Shown piece after piece: positions 35,451 through 44,462 of a stretch of DNA of 64,000 nt. The stretch's first letter is position 1. The number at the start of each line of letters is the position of its first letter. The position numbers were made by a program, and so were the translations under genes. The notes under the pieces are model-generated. The model did no database searches and was not told where the DNA came from. It was given only the letters and a program-made list of their open reading frames with translations. Source of the stretch: an uncultured Alphaproteobacteria bacterium. Its GTDB lineage: Bacteria > Pseudomonadota > Alphaproteobacteria > Rs-D84. The stretch lies in NCBI GenBank assembly GCA_934232895.1, contig CAKQGH010000004.1, positions 22,501 through 86,500 of the forward strand, in the 5' to 3' direction.

Positions 35451-35876
35451 ATGTTAAAAATTTGGACAGATGGCAGTTGCCTGGGCAACCCTGGTCGTGG
35501 CGGATGGGCATTCGTTGCAACCGATGGGAAAAATATCGCCGAGCGCAGCGGGGGCGAAGCGAACACAACCAACAACCGTATGGAATTAACGGCTGTAATC
35601 CGGGCGTTGACCGCGGCACGCCGACACAGTGAAATTGAATTGCACACCGACAGTCAATATGTAAAAAACGGAATGCAATCCTGGATAAAAAATTGGAAGA
35701 AAAATAATTGGCGCACCGCGGATAAAAAACCTGTTAAAAATCAAGATTTATGGATGCAACTGGACGAATTGTCAAACGCGATAACAATACACTGGCATTG
35801 GGTACGCGGACACAACGGTAACGAATTCAACGAACGGTGCGATGAATTAGCCCGCACCGCCGCCGAAAAAGCGTAA
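35451..35876 (+). CDS. rnhA: Ribonuclease HI
   Basis: RNase HI cleaves RNA in RNA-DNA hybrids. The 141-aa protein shows the catalytic Asp-Glu-Asp-Asp set in WTDGSCLGNPGRGGW, TTNNRMELTAVIRAL, ELHTDSQYV and ERCDELART, the conserved His loop (HWVRGHNGN) and the handle region KNWKKNNWRTADKKPVKN. The start at 35451 follows an AAGGTG Shine-Dalgarno. Divergent from tkt, with overlapping promoters. Confidence 0.97.
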   Translation: MLKIWTDGSCLGNPGRGGWAFVATDGKNIAERSGGEANTTNNRMELTAVIRALTAARRHSEIELHTDSQYVKNGMQSWIKNWKKNNWRTADKKPVKNQDLWMQLDELSNAITIHWHWVRGHNGNEFNERCDELARTAAEKA

Positions 35877-35885
35877 TACACACAT

Positions 35886-36959
35886 TTAATCTTCTTTGAA
35901 TAATCGCACCGGATCAACCGCGGCATCGCCACGTCGAACCTCCAGATACATTTCGGGCTTGTCCGGATTCATACGCCCAATCGGTTCACCGGCCAGAACC
36001 TCTTGCCCAACCATAACATCAATATCGCCCAGATTGGTCATAACCGTGTTATATCCGTTTTTGTGCGACATAATTACCACGCGCCCAAAACCGCGAAAAC
36101 TGTCGGCAAATTTCACCGTGCCATCAGCCGGCGCCAACACCAATGCATCACCACGCGTGCGAATACGCCAACCGTCTGATTTCAGGCCCAGTGCGGTCTT
36201 TTCGCCAAAATGCACCACCACGCGGCCGCGCACCGGCTGGTTCAATTTACGATACGAAAAACGCGAATCCCCCGACATTTGCGAACTCCCCACGCCGGCG
36301 GACAATTCCGAAATGCTTTTTGCGCGCGCCGACAATTCGCGCAATTTTTTCTGCAAGGCCGCCTGCTCGGTTTTTAACTGTTCGTTCTGGGCGGCACGCG
36401 TACGCAACAATTTATCCAACTGATTTTTTTCCGCGGTATATTTTTTCGCGGTACGGTCCAGTTTTTCTTTTTCAATCGCGCGCGCTTCGCGTATCTTTTC
36501 CAGTTCGCGCAATTTTTCCGTGGCATCTTGGATTTCGGCATCAAATTGTGCCGCCGTACCCGACAAAATGGCCGATGTCAAAACATATTCACGCATATTG
36601 TCGGCATCAAAACCCGGGTGCATAGATATAAACAGAATACTGGCCGCCGAATCCGCAATTCGATTTCGGTTTTCATCCAACGATTTATTTAATTTCTCGC
36701 GCTGGGCATCCAATTCGGCAATTTTTCGCGCAACCGCACCGCGTTGTTCTTCCAGATTACTGACCTGGTCGGCGGCACGCACCAATTTTTTCTTGGTCGA
36801 TGCAACCTCGCGCTCGGATGATGCGACGCGTTGGCTCAATTGTTTATTTTGCTGTTCGGTTTTGGCAATCTGGGCATTTATTTGTGACAGTTCGCTGGTG
36901 GCAAACACGGGGCTTGCCATCAACGCAACCATCAAAAACAGCACCAGTTTTTTCATCAC
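35886..36959 (-). CDS. EnvC-like murein hydrolase activator with degenerate LytM domain
   Basis: A 357-aa exported protein: signal peptide (MMKKLVLFLMVALMASPVFA), two long coiled coils (about 20-110 and 150-225) and a C-terminal M23/LytM domain (LNQPVRGRVVVHFGEKTALGLKSDGWRIRTRGDALVLAPADGTVKFADSF...RGFGRVVIMSHKNGYNTVMTNLGDIDVMVGQEVLAGEPIGRM). The first His-x-Gly-x-Asp set is lost, and the second His-x-His is replaced by LEVRRG, so it cannot bind zinc like an endopeptidase; EnvC and NlpD activate amidases with just such domains. The start overlaps the tyrS stop by 4 nt (ATGA). Confidence 0.85.
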   Translation of the reverse strand: MMKKLVLFLMVALMASPVFATSELSQINAQIAKTEQQNKQLSQRVASSEREVASTKKKLVRAADQVSNLEEQRGAVARKIAELDAQREKLNKSLDENRNRIADSAASILFISMHPGFDADNMREYVLTSAILSGTAAQFDAEIQDATEKLRELEKIREARAIEKEKLDRTAKKYTAEKNQLDKLLRTRAAQNEQLKTEQAALQKKLRELSARAKSISELSAGVGSSQMSGDSRFSYRKLNQPVRGRVVVHFGEKTALGLKSDGWRIRTRGDALVLAPADGTVKFADSFRGFGRVVIMSHKNGYNTVMTNLGDIDVMVGQEVLAGEPIGRMNPDKPEMYLEVRRGDAAVDPVRLFKED

Positions 36960-38170
36960 TTTTTCACAACACGCAGGAATGTTTTTTTGCCTTTTTGTAC
37001 AACAATTTCATCGGCCGGCGCAACAATGTGTTTTGGGTCGGTAATTTTTTCACCATCCAATTGAATGCCGCCCTGTTCCACATTACGACGCGCCTCGGAT
37101 TTCGATGTGAACAGCCCCGCCGCGCACAGGAAATCCAAGATACCCATTGCCGCACCAAATTCAATCTGGACAGATGGCATATTTTCGGATTTTGCCCCAC
37201 CGCCGAACAATGCGTCGGCCGCATTTTGCGCCGCCACCGCCGCATCGTGACCGTGCGCAATTTCGGTTGCATTAAACGCCAACACGCGTTTGACCGCATT
37301 CAGTTCCGCGCCACGCGCCGACGCCAGACGTGCGATTTCATCCAATGGAATTTCCGTAAAGATTTTCAAGAATTTTTCCACCAAATCATCCGGCGTATTG
37401 CGGAAATACTGGTAATATTCGTATGGCGATGTCTTATCCTCGTTCACCCAAACGGCATTGCCCGCCGATTTGCCAATTTTGTTTCCATTGGCATCGGTAA
37501 TCAATTGCGTTGACAGAACAAAAACCTCTTGCCCCAATTTTTTGCGCACCAGTTCAACCCCCATAACACAGTTGCCCCACTGGTCGGCGCCGCACAATTG
37601 AACCGTGCATCCATATTTTTTATACAGCGTCAGGAAATCGACCGCCTGGAACGTCATATAGTTAAATTCCAAGAACGTCATACCGTTTTCCAAACGGCGG
37701 CGCACACTTTCCATACCCAGCATACGCGGCACGGTGAAATCGGTACCAAATTCGCGCAGGAAATCCATGTGGCTGTACCCCGACATCCAATCGTTATTAT
37801 CAACCATAACCGCCCCAGTCGGCGAGCCATCAAAATGAATAAATTTTTCAATCGAATGGCGCAGCCCCGCACAGTTATGTTCAATTTGCGCATCGGTCAA
37901 CATTGGGCGTCCCTTGTCCCGACCAGACGGGTCGCCAATGCGCCCGGTTGCACCACCAACCAACGCAATTGGACGATGGCCATATTTTTGGAACCAACGC
38001 ATCAACATCAATGATGCCAAATGTCCCACATGCAACGAATCCCCGGTTGGATCGGTTCCCCAATATGCCGTCACATGCCCCGCATTCAACGCATCATTTA
38101 ACCCATCCATATTTGATGATTGGTTGATAAAACCGCGCGCCTCTAATTCCTGTAATAATTCGTTTTTCAT
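36956..38170 (-). CDS. tyrS: Tyrosyl-tRNA synthetase
   Basis: TyrRS charges tRNA-Tyr. The 404-aa class I enzyme has the HIGH motif as SLHVGHLASLMLM, GGATGRIGDPSGRDKGRPML, the Tyr site QLCGADQWGN, KIGKSAGNAVWVNE as the KMSKS loop and a C-terminal S4-like domain. AAGGAAAAA stands before the start. The downstream envC start overlaps it, so they form an operon. Confidence 0.96.
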   Translation of the reverse strand: MKNELLQELEARGFINQSSNMDGLNDALNAGHVTAYWGTDPTGDSLHVGHLASLMLMRWFQKYGHRPIALVGGATGRIGDPSGRDKGRPMLTDAQIEHNCAGLRHSIEKFIHFDGSPTGAVMVDNNDWMSGYSHMDFLREFGTDFTVPRMLGMESVRRRLENGMTFLEFNYMTFQAVDFLTLYKKYGCTVQLCGADQWGNCVMGVELVRKKLGQEVFVLSTQLITDANGNKIGKSAGNAVWVNEDKTSPYEYYQYFRNTPDDLVEKFLKIFTEIPLDEIARLASARGAELNAVKRVLAFNATEIAHGHDAAVAAQNAADALFGGGAKSENMPSVQIEFGAAMGILDFLCAAGLFTSKSEARRNVEQGGIQLDGEKITDPKHIVAPADEIVVQKGKKTFLRVVKK

Positions 38171-38371
38171 ATCTTTTTCCTTGATTCACATAATGCTAGC
38201 AAAGTTTCGTCCCCCGCGCAAATATTTTATCACGACGGCGCGCCGCTGGCGCGCGTCATTACTCTCTGCTCTCTTTATCGCGGCGCAGCGTCAGCGGAGA
38301 CGGATGCGCATTGCTCTCTATGAAAAAATACCGCCGAACGGCGGTATTTTTTTGTTTGTTCCCAAATGTTG
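38171..38371. repeat. Pyrimidine repeat and terminator between tyrS and tsf
   Basis: GGCGCGCCGCTGGCGCGCGTCATTACTCTCTGCTCTCT (copy of the palindrome plus CTCT repeat), then AGCGTCAGCGGAGACGGATG (also at 46614-46633), a further TTGCTCTCTATG and the tsf terminator (ATACCGCCGAACGGCGGTAT with T7, 38323-38353). Confidence 0.6.
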
Positions 38372-39241
38372 TTATGCCAACATTTTTGCGACTTCATCCG
38401 CCAGATTATCTTCGCGTTTCTGGATACCTTCGCCCAGTACGTAATACGCATAACCGGCCAATTTGCCACCATGTTCTGCAATAACTTCTTTGACGGTTTT
38501 GGATGGATCCATAACGAACGGCTGTTCTTCCAGAACGGTTTCCGCATAGTATTTATGGATACGACCCTGAACCATTTTTTCAACCACAGCCTCTGGTTTG
38601 CCAGCGGTTGCGCCAGATTCAATGAACACTTTCTTTTCGCGTTCAACGGCGGCCGGGTCAACATCGGCAATTGTCATAAATTCAGGTTTGTTTGCCGCGA
38701 TGTGCATTGCAATTTTATTGCCGATTTCGTCGATTTTTTCGGAATCGCCATCAATTGCAACCGCAACACCAATCTGGCCCATGCCTGGAACCAATGCATT
38801 GTGGATGTATGTGTAAATATGTTGACCCGAAACGCGCGCAATACGACGCAGGTTCATATTTTCACCAATTGTGGAAATGGTCGCCGCAATGTCGTCTTTG
38901 ACCGCCGCCATTGTCGCTTCAAAATCGCCATTCAATTCCAATGCCTTGGCCGCAACATCGGCAACCAATTTCTGGAATTTGTCGTTTTTCGCAACAAAGT
39001 CTGTTTCGGCGTTCAATTCAACAACGCAACCCATATTGTCGCATTTTACAACGGTCACCAATCCCGATGCCGCAACACGGCCGGCCTTGGATGCCGCCTT
39101 GACAATACCTTTCTGGCGCAACCAATCGGCCGCGGCCTCGATATCGCCATTTGATTCAACCAATGCTTTTTTGCAATCCATCATACCTGCGGATGTTTTT
39201 TCACGCAGTTCTTGAATCATTTTTGCGGTTACTTCTGCCAT
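38372..39241 (-). CDS. tsf: Elongation factor Ts
   Basis: EF-Ts recycles EF-Tu-GDP. The 289-aa protein has the N-terminal TDP/UBA-like domain (MAEVTAKMIQELREKTSAGMMDCKKALVESNGDIEAAADWLRQKG) and the two dimerisation subdomains (VELNAETDFVAKNDKFQKLV...; C-terminal KTVKEVIAEHGGKLAGYAYYVLGEG). A GGGGGAAAAC Shine-Dalgarno precedes the start. It follows rpsB, the standard order, but pyrH and frr are absent. Confidence 0.97.
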   Translation of the reverse strand: MAEVTAKMIQELREKTSAGMMDCKKALVESNGDIEAAADWLRQKGIVKAASKAGRVAASGLVTVVKCDNMGCVVELNAETDFVAKNDKFQKLVADVAAKALELNGDFEATMAAVKDDIAATISTIGENMNLRRIARVSGQHIYTYIHNALVPGMGQIGVAVAIDGDSEKIDEIGNKIAMHIAANKPEFMTIADVDPAAVEREKKVFIESGATAGKPEAVVEKMVQGRIHKYYAETVLEEQPFVMDPSKTVKEVIAEHGGKLAGYAYYVLGEGIQKREDNLADEVAKMLA

Positions 39242-39270
39242 TGTTTTCCCCCATGTATTATGTGTTTATA

Positions 39271-40116
39271 TTATTTGTCGGCTTTGTCGGCCAATTTGCC
39301 ACGACGTTCCGCGCGTGCTTCAGATGTTTTGGACTTCTGGCGCGCTTCTTTGTCCTTGGTATCGGCTTCGAAATCATCGGCCGCAGACATATCTGCTTCG
39401 GCTTTTTTACCAGCCGCACCGCCCAAACGTTTTTCAATACCAGACAAAATGGCGTCTACGAACAGGTCGCAATACAATTGTGTTGCGCGTGCCGCGTCAT
39501 CGTTGCCCGGAATTGGGTAATCAACCATTTCAGGATTCGCGTTTGTATCGCAGATGGCGATTGTCGGAATGTCCAAATTGCGCGCTTCGCGAACAGCATT
39601 CATTTCGCGTGGCACATCAATAACAATCATCGCCTGGGGCGTGCCGTGCATTTCCAAAATACCGCCAAAGATTTCACGCAGTTTTTCAACTTCTTTGGTC
39701 ATAACGCCAACTTCTTTCTTGGTCAAGCCCAATTTTTCGGCGTTTGCAATGTCGGATTCCATCTTTTTCAGACGGCGGATAGACTGGGAAACGGTCGTCC
39801 AGTTTGTCAGCATACCACCCAACCAGCGGTTGTTGACATAATATTGACCACAGCGTTCGGCCGCATCTTTGACAATGTCTTTGGCCTGGTGCTTGGTTGC
39901 AACGAACAGAACCTTGCCACCGGCGGCCGCAATAGCTTCCAATGCGACCAGTGCGCGATACATCAACGGCGCAGTTTTGTTCAAATTGATGATGTGAATT
40001 TTATCTTTGACCCCATAAACATACGGTGTCATCAACGGGTTCCAGCGACGTGTGTGGTGACCAAAATGGACGCCCGCTTCCATCAACTGTTTCATAGTAA
40101 ATGTTGGCAATGCCAT
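39271..40116 (-). CDS. rpsB: 30S ribosomal protein S2
   Basis: S2 joins late in 30S assembly. The 281-aa protein starts MALPTFTMKQLMEAGVHFGHHTRRWNPLMTPYVYG and shows VNNRWLGGMLTNW, DVPREMNAVREARNLDIPTIAICDTN and a charged C-terminal tail (KKAEADMSAADDFEADTKDKEARQKSK) longer than usual. The start has an AAAAGGAT Shine-Dalgarno. It is upstream of tsf and has a leader of about 110 nt containing a CACGC-ATCG-GCGTG hairpin (40211-40224), as expected for S2 autoregulation. Confidence 0.96.
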   Translation of the reverse strand: MALPTFTMKQLMEAGVHFGHHTRRWNPLMTPYVYGVKDKIHIINLNKTAPLMYRALVALEAIAAAGGKVLFVATKHQAKDIVKDAAERCGQYYVNNRWLGGMLTNWTTVSQSIRRLKKMESDIANAEKLGLTKKEVGVMTKEVEKLREIFGGILEMHGTPQAMIVIDVPREMNAVREARNLDIPTIAICDTNANPEMVDYPIPGNDDAARATQLYCDLFVDAILSGIEKRLGGAAGKKAEADMSAADDFEADTKDKEARQKSKTSEARAERRGKLADKADK

Positions 40117-40231
40117 GATTTTATCCTTTTTTCTGTTGTTATCCTCGCCGTGGGCACCAGACCAGATTTTATCAATCCAGACAGAAATTTTGTCCAACGG
40201 TTGTGTTCTTCACGCATCGGCGTGTAGCCCG

Positions 40232-40260
40232 ATAATAGAACAATTCCCCAATAAAATCAA
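40232..40260 (-). promoter_or_regulatory. rpsB-tsf promoter
   Basis: On minus, TTGATT (40260-40255), 17 bp, TATTAT (40237-40232), about 115 nt before the rpsB ATG. Confidence 0.7.
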
Positions 40261-40306
40261 GGAAAATTTAATGATTTGAATATAAACCCACCCAGCAAAA
40301 GAAAAG

Positions 40307-40335
40307 TTGACAAATATTTTTTATGTGCTAATAAT
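40307..40335 (+). promoter_or_regulatory. Leaderless promoter of the subtilisin-like gene
   Basis: TTGACA (40307-40312), 16 bp and TAATAA (40329-40334), then 7 nt and ATG 40342. Confidence 0.65.
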
Positions 40336-40341
40336 CTAGGT

Positions 40342-42156
40342 ATGAAGTCAAGGAACGGATTCTTTGCAATTATTATTTGTTTGGCCATATTTTGCCGTAC
40401 GGCGATGGCCGGCGATTGCAGCGATACAAAATACCGTGGAAACAATCCGATTGAATGCCAATTTTTCATTGATGGCGCAACATCATTTTTTGGCACGGCG
40501 GGACTGGTCGGCGGCGCATTGGCGCTGGTTGGCATATCTATGTCGGGCGGTGGCGACAATGGTACCGCGGGCCCGTCACAACCTACATTGACCGTGCCCG
40601 CCTATGTCGGCGATGACATCAGTGCCGCAGAACTGGCCGGTGTTATGCAAAACGCATCGTACGCCCGCAATATGGACCAATATAATAATATCCGCCTGGC
40701 GTGGTCACTGGCGCGCGGATACACCGGGCGCGGCACAACAATCGCGGTACTAGACGCCGGGGCCGACACATGGCACGGGAAAACCGTGGCATCATTTGCG
40801 TCGGGCGCAATTGCCCCAGACGTCAATGTTGTGCAATATAAAATCGTTGATGAAAATATGAAATTTTTATCATACCGCGAAATAGGCAACGCAATTGCCA
40901 GCGCAACGGAGGCAAATGTATATAATTCCAGTTGGGCCGTGTCAATGTCCGCAACCAGCTTAACATCGCGCGCGCAACTGGAACGCGTGACCGACAAACA
41001 TTTTGTTGATGAAATATCCGCCGCCGCGCGCACGCGCGACGCCATATTTGTGTGGGCGGCCGGGAACGATGGGCTGTCCCAATCCAGTGCCCTGTCCGCC
41101 ATGCCCCGCGTTATTCCCGAATTAAATGGCCATTTTGTAAATGTTGTTGCGTTTGACGATGCAACGGGGGCGCTGGCCGATTACAGCAACGCATGCGGCA
41201 TCACGCGTGATTGGTGCATAACCGCGCCGGGGTCACTGCACACCGATTACACGACGGCCCATGGCACCAGTTTTGCCGCCCCGGTTGTATCGGCGGCAAT
41301 CGCCGTTTTGCGCCAGGCATTTCCATATATGACCGCATCACAAATAACATCACTGTTGTTCGAAACCGCGCGCGATCTGGGGGCACCCGGGGTTGACGAT
41401 GTATATGGTCACGGTATGTTGGATTTGGAACGCGCAACCCGCCCCGTTGGCGCCGCATTGGTACCAATTGGCGGCACAATGCAACCGTTGGCCGTGGCAC
41501 GCGTATCGGGGCAAATTGCACATAATATAAAATCCGCCAATCCGCAATTTGCATTCTTTGATGAATACGGCCGCGCATTTTCAGCGGACATATCCGAAAA
41601 TATCACCATTCAAAACCAGTCCCAGGCGTGGCGGCATCTGCACGGAAATGACGACATTGTGGCCACGGCCGCGGGCAATTTTGAATTTGGGTTCCGCGAC
41701 ATGGATTTTTTACCGGCCGACGGCCTGTTCGGCATTGGCGATAAAAATTTCATCAGTTTTGTATCCACCGCCCGCCAATGGAAATTGGACAACATAACAT
41801 TATTTCAAACGGCATCGGTTGGTATGGGCCGCCCACATACGAACGACAATTCGATGATTACCGATATTTCCGGAATAACAACCGCATCGGCGGCAATTGG
41901 CGCACGCGGCCGCGATTGGCAATTTGCACTGCGCATACCAGACACAATTATTTCCGGCAATATGACCATGCACACCCCGGTTGGTCGCATGGCAGACGGC
42001 GCCATTGTGTACAATGATTATACCATAGATTTATCGGCCACCCGTCCGTCGGTTGAATTCACCGCCAAATATAAATTTTTAACCGCCGGATTTGTTGATA
42101 ACCCATACGGCACCGATGAATTATTCGTTGTCGGCCGTTGGAACATACGATTCTAG
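40342..42156 (+). CDS. Subtilisin-like (S8) secreted serine protease
   Basis: A 604-aa exported protein: signal peptide (MKSRNGFFAIIICLAIFCRTAMA), an S8 domain with Asp in IAVLDAGADTWHG (about residue 137), His in WHGKTVASFASG (about 145), oxyanion Asn in VYNSSWAV and Ser in HGTSFAAPVVSAAIAVL (about 310), and a C-terminal 230-residue beta-rich part ending NPYGTDELFVVGRWNIRF, possibly an outer-membrane anchor. Unusually, Asp and His are only about 8 residues apart (normally about 30) and the usual HGTHVAG is HGKTVAS. A leaderless promoter fixes the start at 40342. Confidence 0.8.
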   Translation: MKSRNGFFAIIICLAIFCRTAMAGDCSDTKYRGNNPIECQFFIDGATSFFGTAGLVGGALALVGISMSGGGDNGTAGPSQPTLTVPAYVGDDISAAELAGVMQNASYARNMDQYNNIRLAWSLARGYTGRGTTIAVLDAGADTWHGKTVASFASGAIAPDVNVVQYKIVDENMKFLSYREIGNAIASATEANVYNSSWAVSMSATSLTSRAQLERVTDKHFVDEISAAARTRDAIFVWAAGNDGLSQSSALSAMPRVIPELNGHFVNVVAFDDATGALADYSNACGITRDWCITAPGSLHTDYTTAHGTSFAAPVVSAAIAVLRQAFPYMTASQITSLLFETARDLGAPGVDDVYGHGMLDLERATRPVGAALVPIGGTMQPLAVARVSGQIAHNIKSANPQFAFFDEYGRAFSADISENITIQNQSQAWRHLHGNDDIVATAAGNFEFGFRDMDFLPADGLFGIGDKNFISFVSTARQWKLDNITLFQTASVGMGRPHTNDNSMITDISGITTASAAIGARGRDWQFALRIPDTIISGNMTMHTPVGRMADGAIVYNDYTIDLSATRPSVEFTAKYKFLTAGFVDNPYGTDELFVVGRWNIRF

Positions 42157-42762
42157 GTATTCGGCATGCAACCGGTGCCGTATTTTCAAAAACCGATTTA
42201 ATGTATCGCGATGCACGCCCAGGCGCCGTGCAATTTTTGATTTGGCGCGCCCGTCACACAATTTTTGCAATATATATTCCTCGCGGCTTATCAGTTTTGA
42301 CATACTTTTACTGCCCGTGGGGCGCCCAATGCGCCCACCCTGGGACCGCACACGGGCCAACGCCTCTTTGGTGCGCTGGGATATTAAATTTCGTTCGATT
42401 TCCGCAGACAACCCAAATGCAAAAGCCAAAACCTTGCTGGTAATATCCGAGCCCAATCGATAATTATCTTTGATTGTCCAAATTTTTGCGCCAACATCCA
42501 TACAGTGATGCAAAATACTCATTACCTGCAACAAATTTCGGCCCAAACGCGACAATTCCGATGCTATTATCATATCGTCTTTGCGCAATTGTTGCAGCAA
42601 TCGCCCCAGTTTACGTTTTGATAATTCCTTGGTTGATGAAATTGTTTCTTCTATCCAGCAATCTATGATTAAATCCTGTTTTTTACAAAATCGCTCTATT
42701 TCAAAATGTTGATTTTCTGTTGTCTGGTGATCGGTGGAAACGCGAACATACCCGTATATCAC
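42121..42762 (-). CDS. Mpi-family serine DNA invertase
   Basis: A 213-aa serine recombinase. The resolvase domain starts MIYGYVRVSTDHQTTENQ with catalytic Ser9, continues with SELSRLGRNL (68-77) and KDNYRLGSDITSKVLAFAFGLSAEIERNLISQRTKEALARVRSQGGRIGRPTGSK, and a C-terminal helix-turn-helix (DGRAKSKIARRLGVHRDTLNRF, 170-191) follows. This layout and the block NYRLGSDI...SQRTKEALA are typical of the Bacteroides 'master DNA invertase Mpi' group, which flips promoters at many loci. It starts with GTG after AAGGAG (6 nt). Its 3' end overlaps the protease gene tail to tail by 36 nt. It may drive switches A and B. Confidence 0.9.
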   Translation of the reverse strand: MIYGYVRVSTDHQTTENQHFEIERFCKKQDLIIDCWIEETISSTKELSKRKLGRLLQQLRKDDMIIASELSRLGRNLLQVMSILHHCMDVGAKIWTIKDNYRLGSDITSKVLAFAFGLSAEIERNLISQRTKEALARVRSQGGRIGRPTGSKSMSKLISREEYILQKLCDGRAKSKIARRLGVHRDTLNRFLKIRHRLHAEYLESYVPTADNE

Positions 42763-42867
42763 ATTAAACTCCTTGGATTATCGTTTCTGTATATAAAACA
42801 ACGAATATACACCAGGAAATTTTTCCGCGCGCGCCGCGGCCAAATAAAAATTTGCCACCGCCCATAC

Positions 42868-42895
42868 AAAAAACGGGTGCACAACATCGCACCCG
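42868..42895 (-). terminator. Terminator of the 42951-45961 operon
   Basis: CGGGTGC-ACAACATC-GCACCCG with T6 on minus. Confidence 0.8.
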
Positions 42896-42950
42896 CAGAA
42901 TTCAAGACATTACAAAATAATTACCGGCACACATTGCCGCGTTTTTTTGA

Positions 42951-43823
42951 TTACATCAAATCAAATTTAGTAATGTAATTGAACGAAACACCCAGCATAA
43001 AATTGCTGCCGTATACATCGGCACCGCGCGCCTTGGCCAAACGATATTTCAAATACGGTCCCATGGTTAAATCGCCCCACAAATTAGTATCCAGACGCAA
43101 CACAGCGTTCAAATCGCGTTTCAGGTCGGTTTTCACATAATCAGAATAGTTAAAATATTCACGATAATAACCACTGGTAGATATTTTCACCCCATCACGC
43201 ACGGTATATTCGGCGCGCCATCCGGCCTCGGCACCGGTTTTGCTGGTTTGTTCGCCGGCGTATGTGAAATCATATTCGTACAGCCCCGTCACATACAGGC
43301 TTTTCAATATTTTATGGTCAAACAGCGATAAACCGCCACTGGCACGGATAATATTCTGGCGCGGTGCATCGGGATTATCGCGAAATTGGGTATCGTATGC
43401 GCCACGAACCGTCGGACCAAATTTTAACCCACCAAATTCCCAGCACGCGTATGACAAATCACTGGATGCGATGATTTTATCGGCATTTTGGTCGGTTGTG
43501 GTTGGGCCATCATACGGGCGCAATGTTGTTTTACCGTATTCCGCATACAGACCGTTATCCCATTTGAATTTGTTTTTATTGTATTCCAAAACGGTATCAA
43601 ACACGCCCTTGATATAATCCTGGCTGGATGCATTCAGGGCCGACACCGGAGAATCTGCATATTCACGGGCATTTTTTACCGATGTTTTGGATAATTCCAA
43701 ACCTATGCGGCGAATGTCCAGTTTTAACGACGGCGCCCCCGCATCCGTCGCGGCATCATCCGCACGCGATGCACACGGCATTAAAACAATGGCAATCAAC
43801 CCTGCTAGCAATATCTTGTTCAT
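42951..43823 (-). CDS. Putative outer-membrane protein
   Basis: A 290-aa exported protein: signal peptide (MNKILLAGLIAIVLMPCASRA), an acidic linker, a helical segment (LKLDIRRIGLELSKTSVKNAREYADSPVS) and about 200 residues of alternating beta strands (YIKGVFDTVLEYNKNKFKWDNGLYAEYGKTTLRP, ... WRAEYTVRDGVKISTSGYYREYFNYSDY, ... DLTMGPYLKYRLAKARG) ending SFNYITKFDLM, suggestive of a barrel. Last gene of a three-gene operon (15-nt gap); GGGGTGA Shine-Dalgarno. Function unknown. Confidence 0.7.
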   Translation of the reverse strand: MNKILLAGLIAIVLMPCASRADDAATDAGAPSLKLDIRRIGLELSKTSVKNAREYADSPVSALNASSQDYIKGVFDTVLEYNKNKFKWDNGLYAEYGKTTLRPYDGPTTTDQNADKIIASSDLSYACWEFGGLKFGPTVRGAYDTQFRDNPDAPRQNIIRASGGLSLFDHKILKSLYVTGLYEYDFTYAGEQTSKTGAEAGWRAEYTVRDGVKISTSGYYREYFNYSDYVKTDLKRDLNAVLRLDTNLWGDLTMGPYLKYRLAKARGADVYGSNFMLGVSFNYITKFDLM

Positions 43824-43838
43824 ATTTTCACCCCACGA

Positions 43839-44462
43839 CTATTTTGAAATTCGCAACACACCATTGTCATCGGCATATTTCCACCCGGCCGCGCGCAATG
43901 CGGCGGTGAATTCACCACGGGTCGCCACCGGCAATTCAATCGTAGCCGTGGTGGCATCAATGTATTTGGTTGCCAAATCTATTTTTTCGGCACGCGCAAT
44001 TTCCTGTAAATTTGCCCAGTTTGCAATCGGGTCGGTCATATTTGCAACAACCGTAAATTTATCACCCCCCGATGACGCCGGCATCCAGTTTTGCACGCCC
44101 GTCGCATTCATCCAATTTGTTGCCGCCGCATTATCAATAACCATGGTGATATTTGCGGAATATGTTGTATCAGATTGTTGTTCCCCAGAAATATTGGTTG
44201 CCCCAATCAGATTCATTAAGTCGGCATTCGTCGCCGCACCAATTGCATCGCGCAATTGATCAGGCATAGAATATTGCGACAATTTTTCAAACAGAATTTG
44301 ACGACGCGCCTCGTCCATGGCAATGGTCTTGGCCGCGGCGGCGGTTTCACTGGTAATATTTACCGATGCCGTACCCGACAACGGCGCGGCATTCGCCGCG
44401 GTTGCCATAACGCCAACCAGTCCACAAATCGCGCACAAAAATTTTGACATAACACCCATCAT
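43839..44462 (-). CDS. Secreted protein of unknown function
   Basis: A 207-aa exported protein, start MMGV-MSKFLCAICGLVGVMATAANA (initiation at 44462 or at the Met five residues on). The mature part has an Ala-rich helix (SETAAAAKTIAMDEARRQILFEKLSQYSMPDQLRD) resembling the N-terminal domains of envelope proteins that process amino-terminal 'repeated-letter' genes such as DUF2066, and two alpha-beta lobes. Its start overlaps the upstream stop as TAATG, so it is translationally coupled in the 44462-45961 operon. Confidence 0.6.
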   Translation of the reverse strand: MMGVMSKFLCAICGLVGVMATAANAAPLSGTASVNITSETAAAAKTIAMDEARRQILFEKLSQYSMPDQLRDAIGAATNADLMNLIGATNISGEQQSDTTYSANITMVIDNAAATNWMNATGVQNWMPASSGGDKFTVVANMTDPIANWANLQEIARAEKIDLATKYIDATTATIELPVATRGEFTAALRAAGWKYADDNGVLRISK

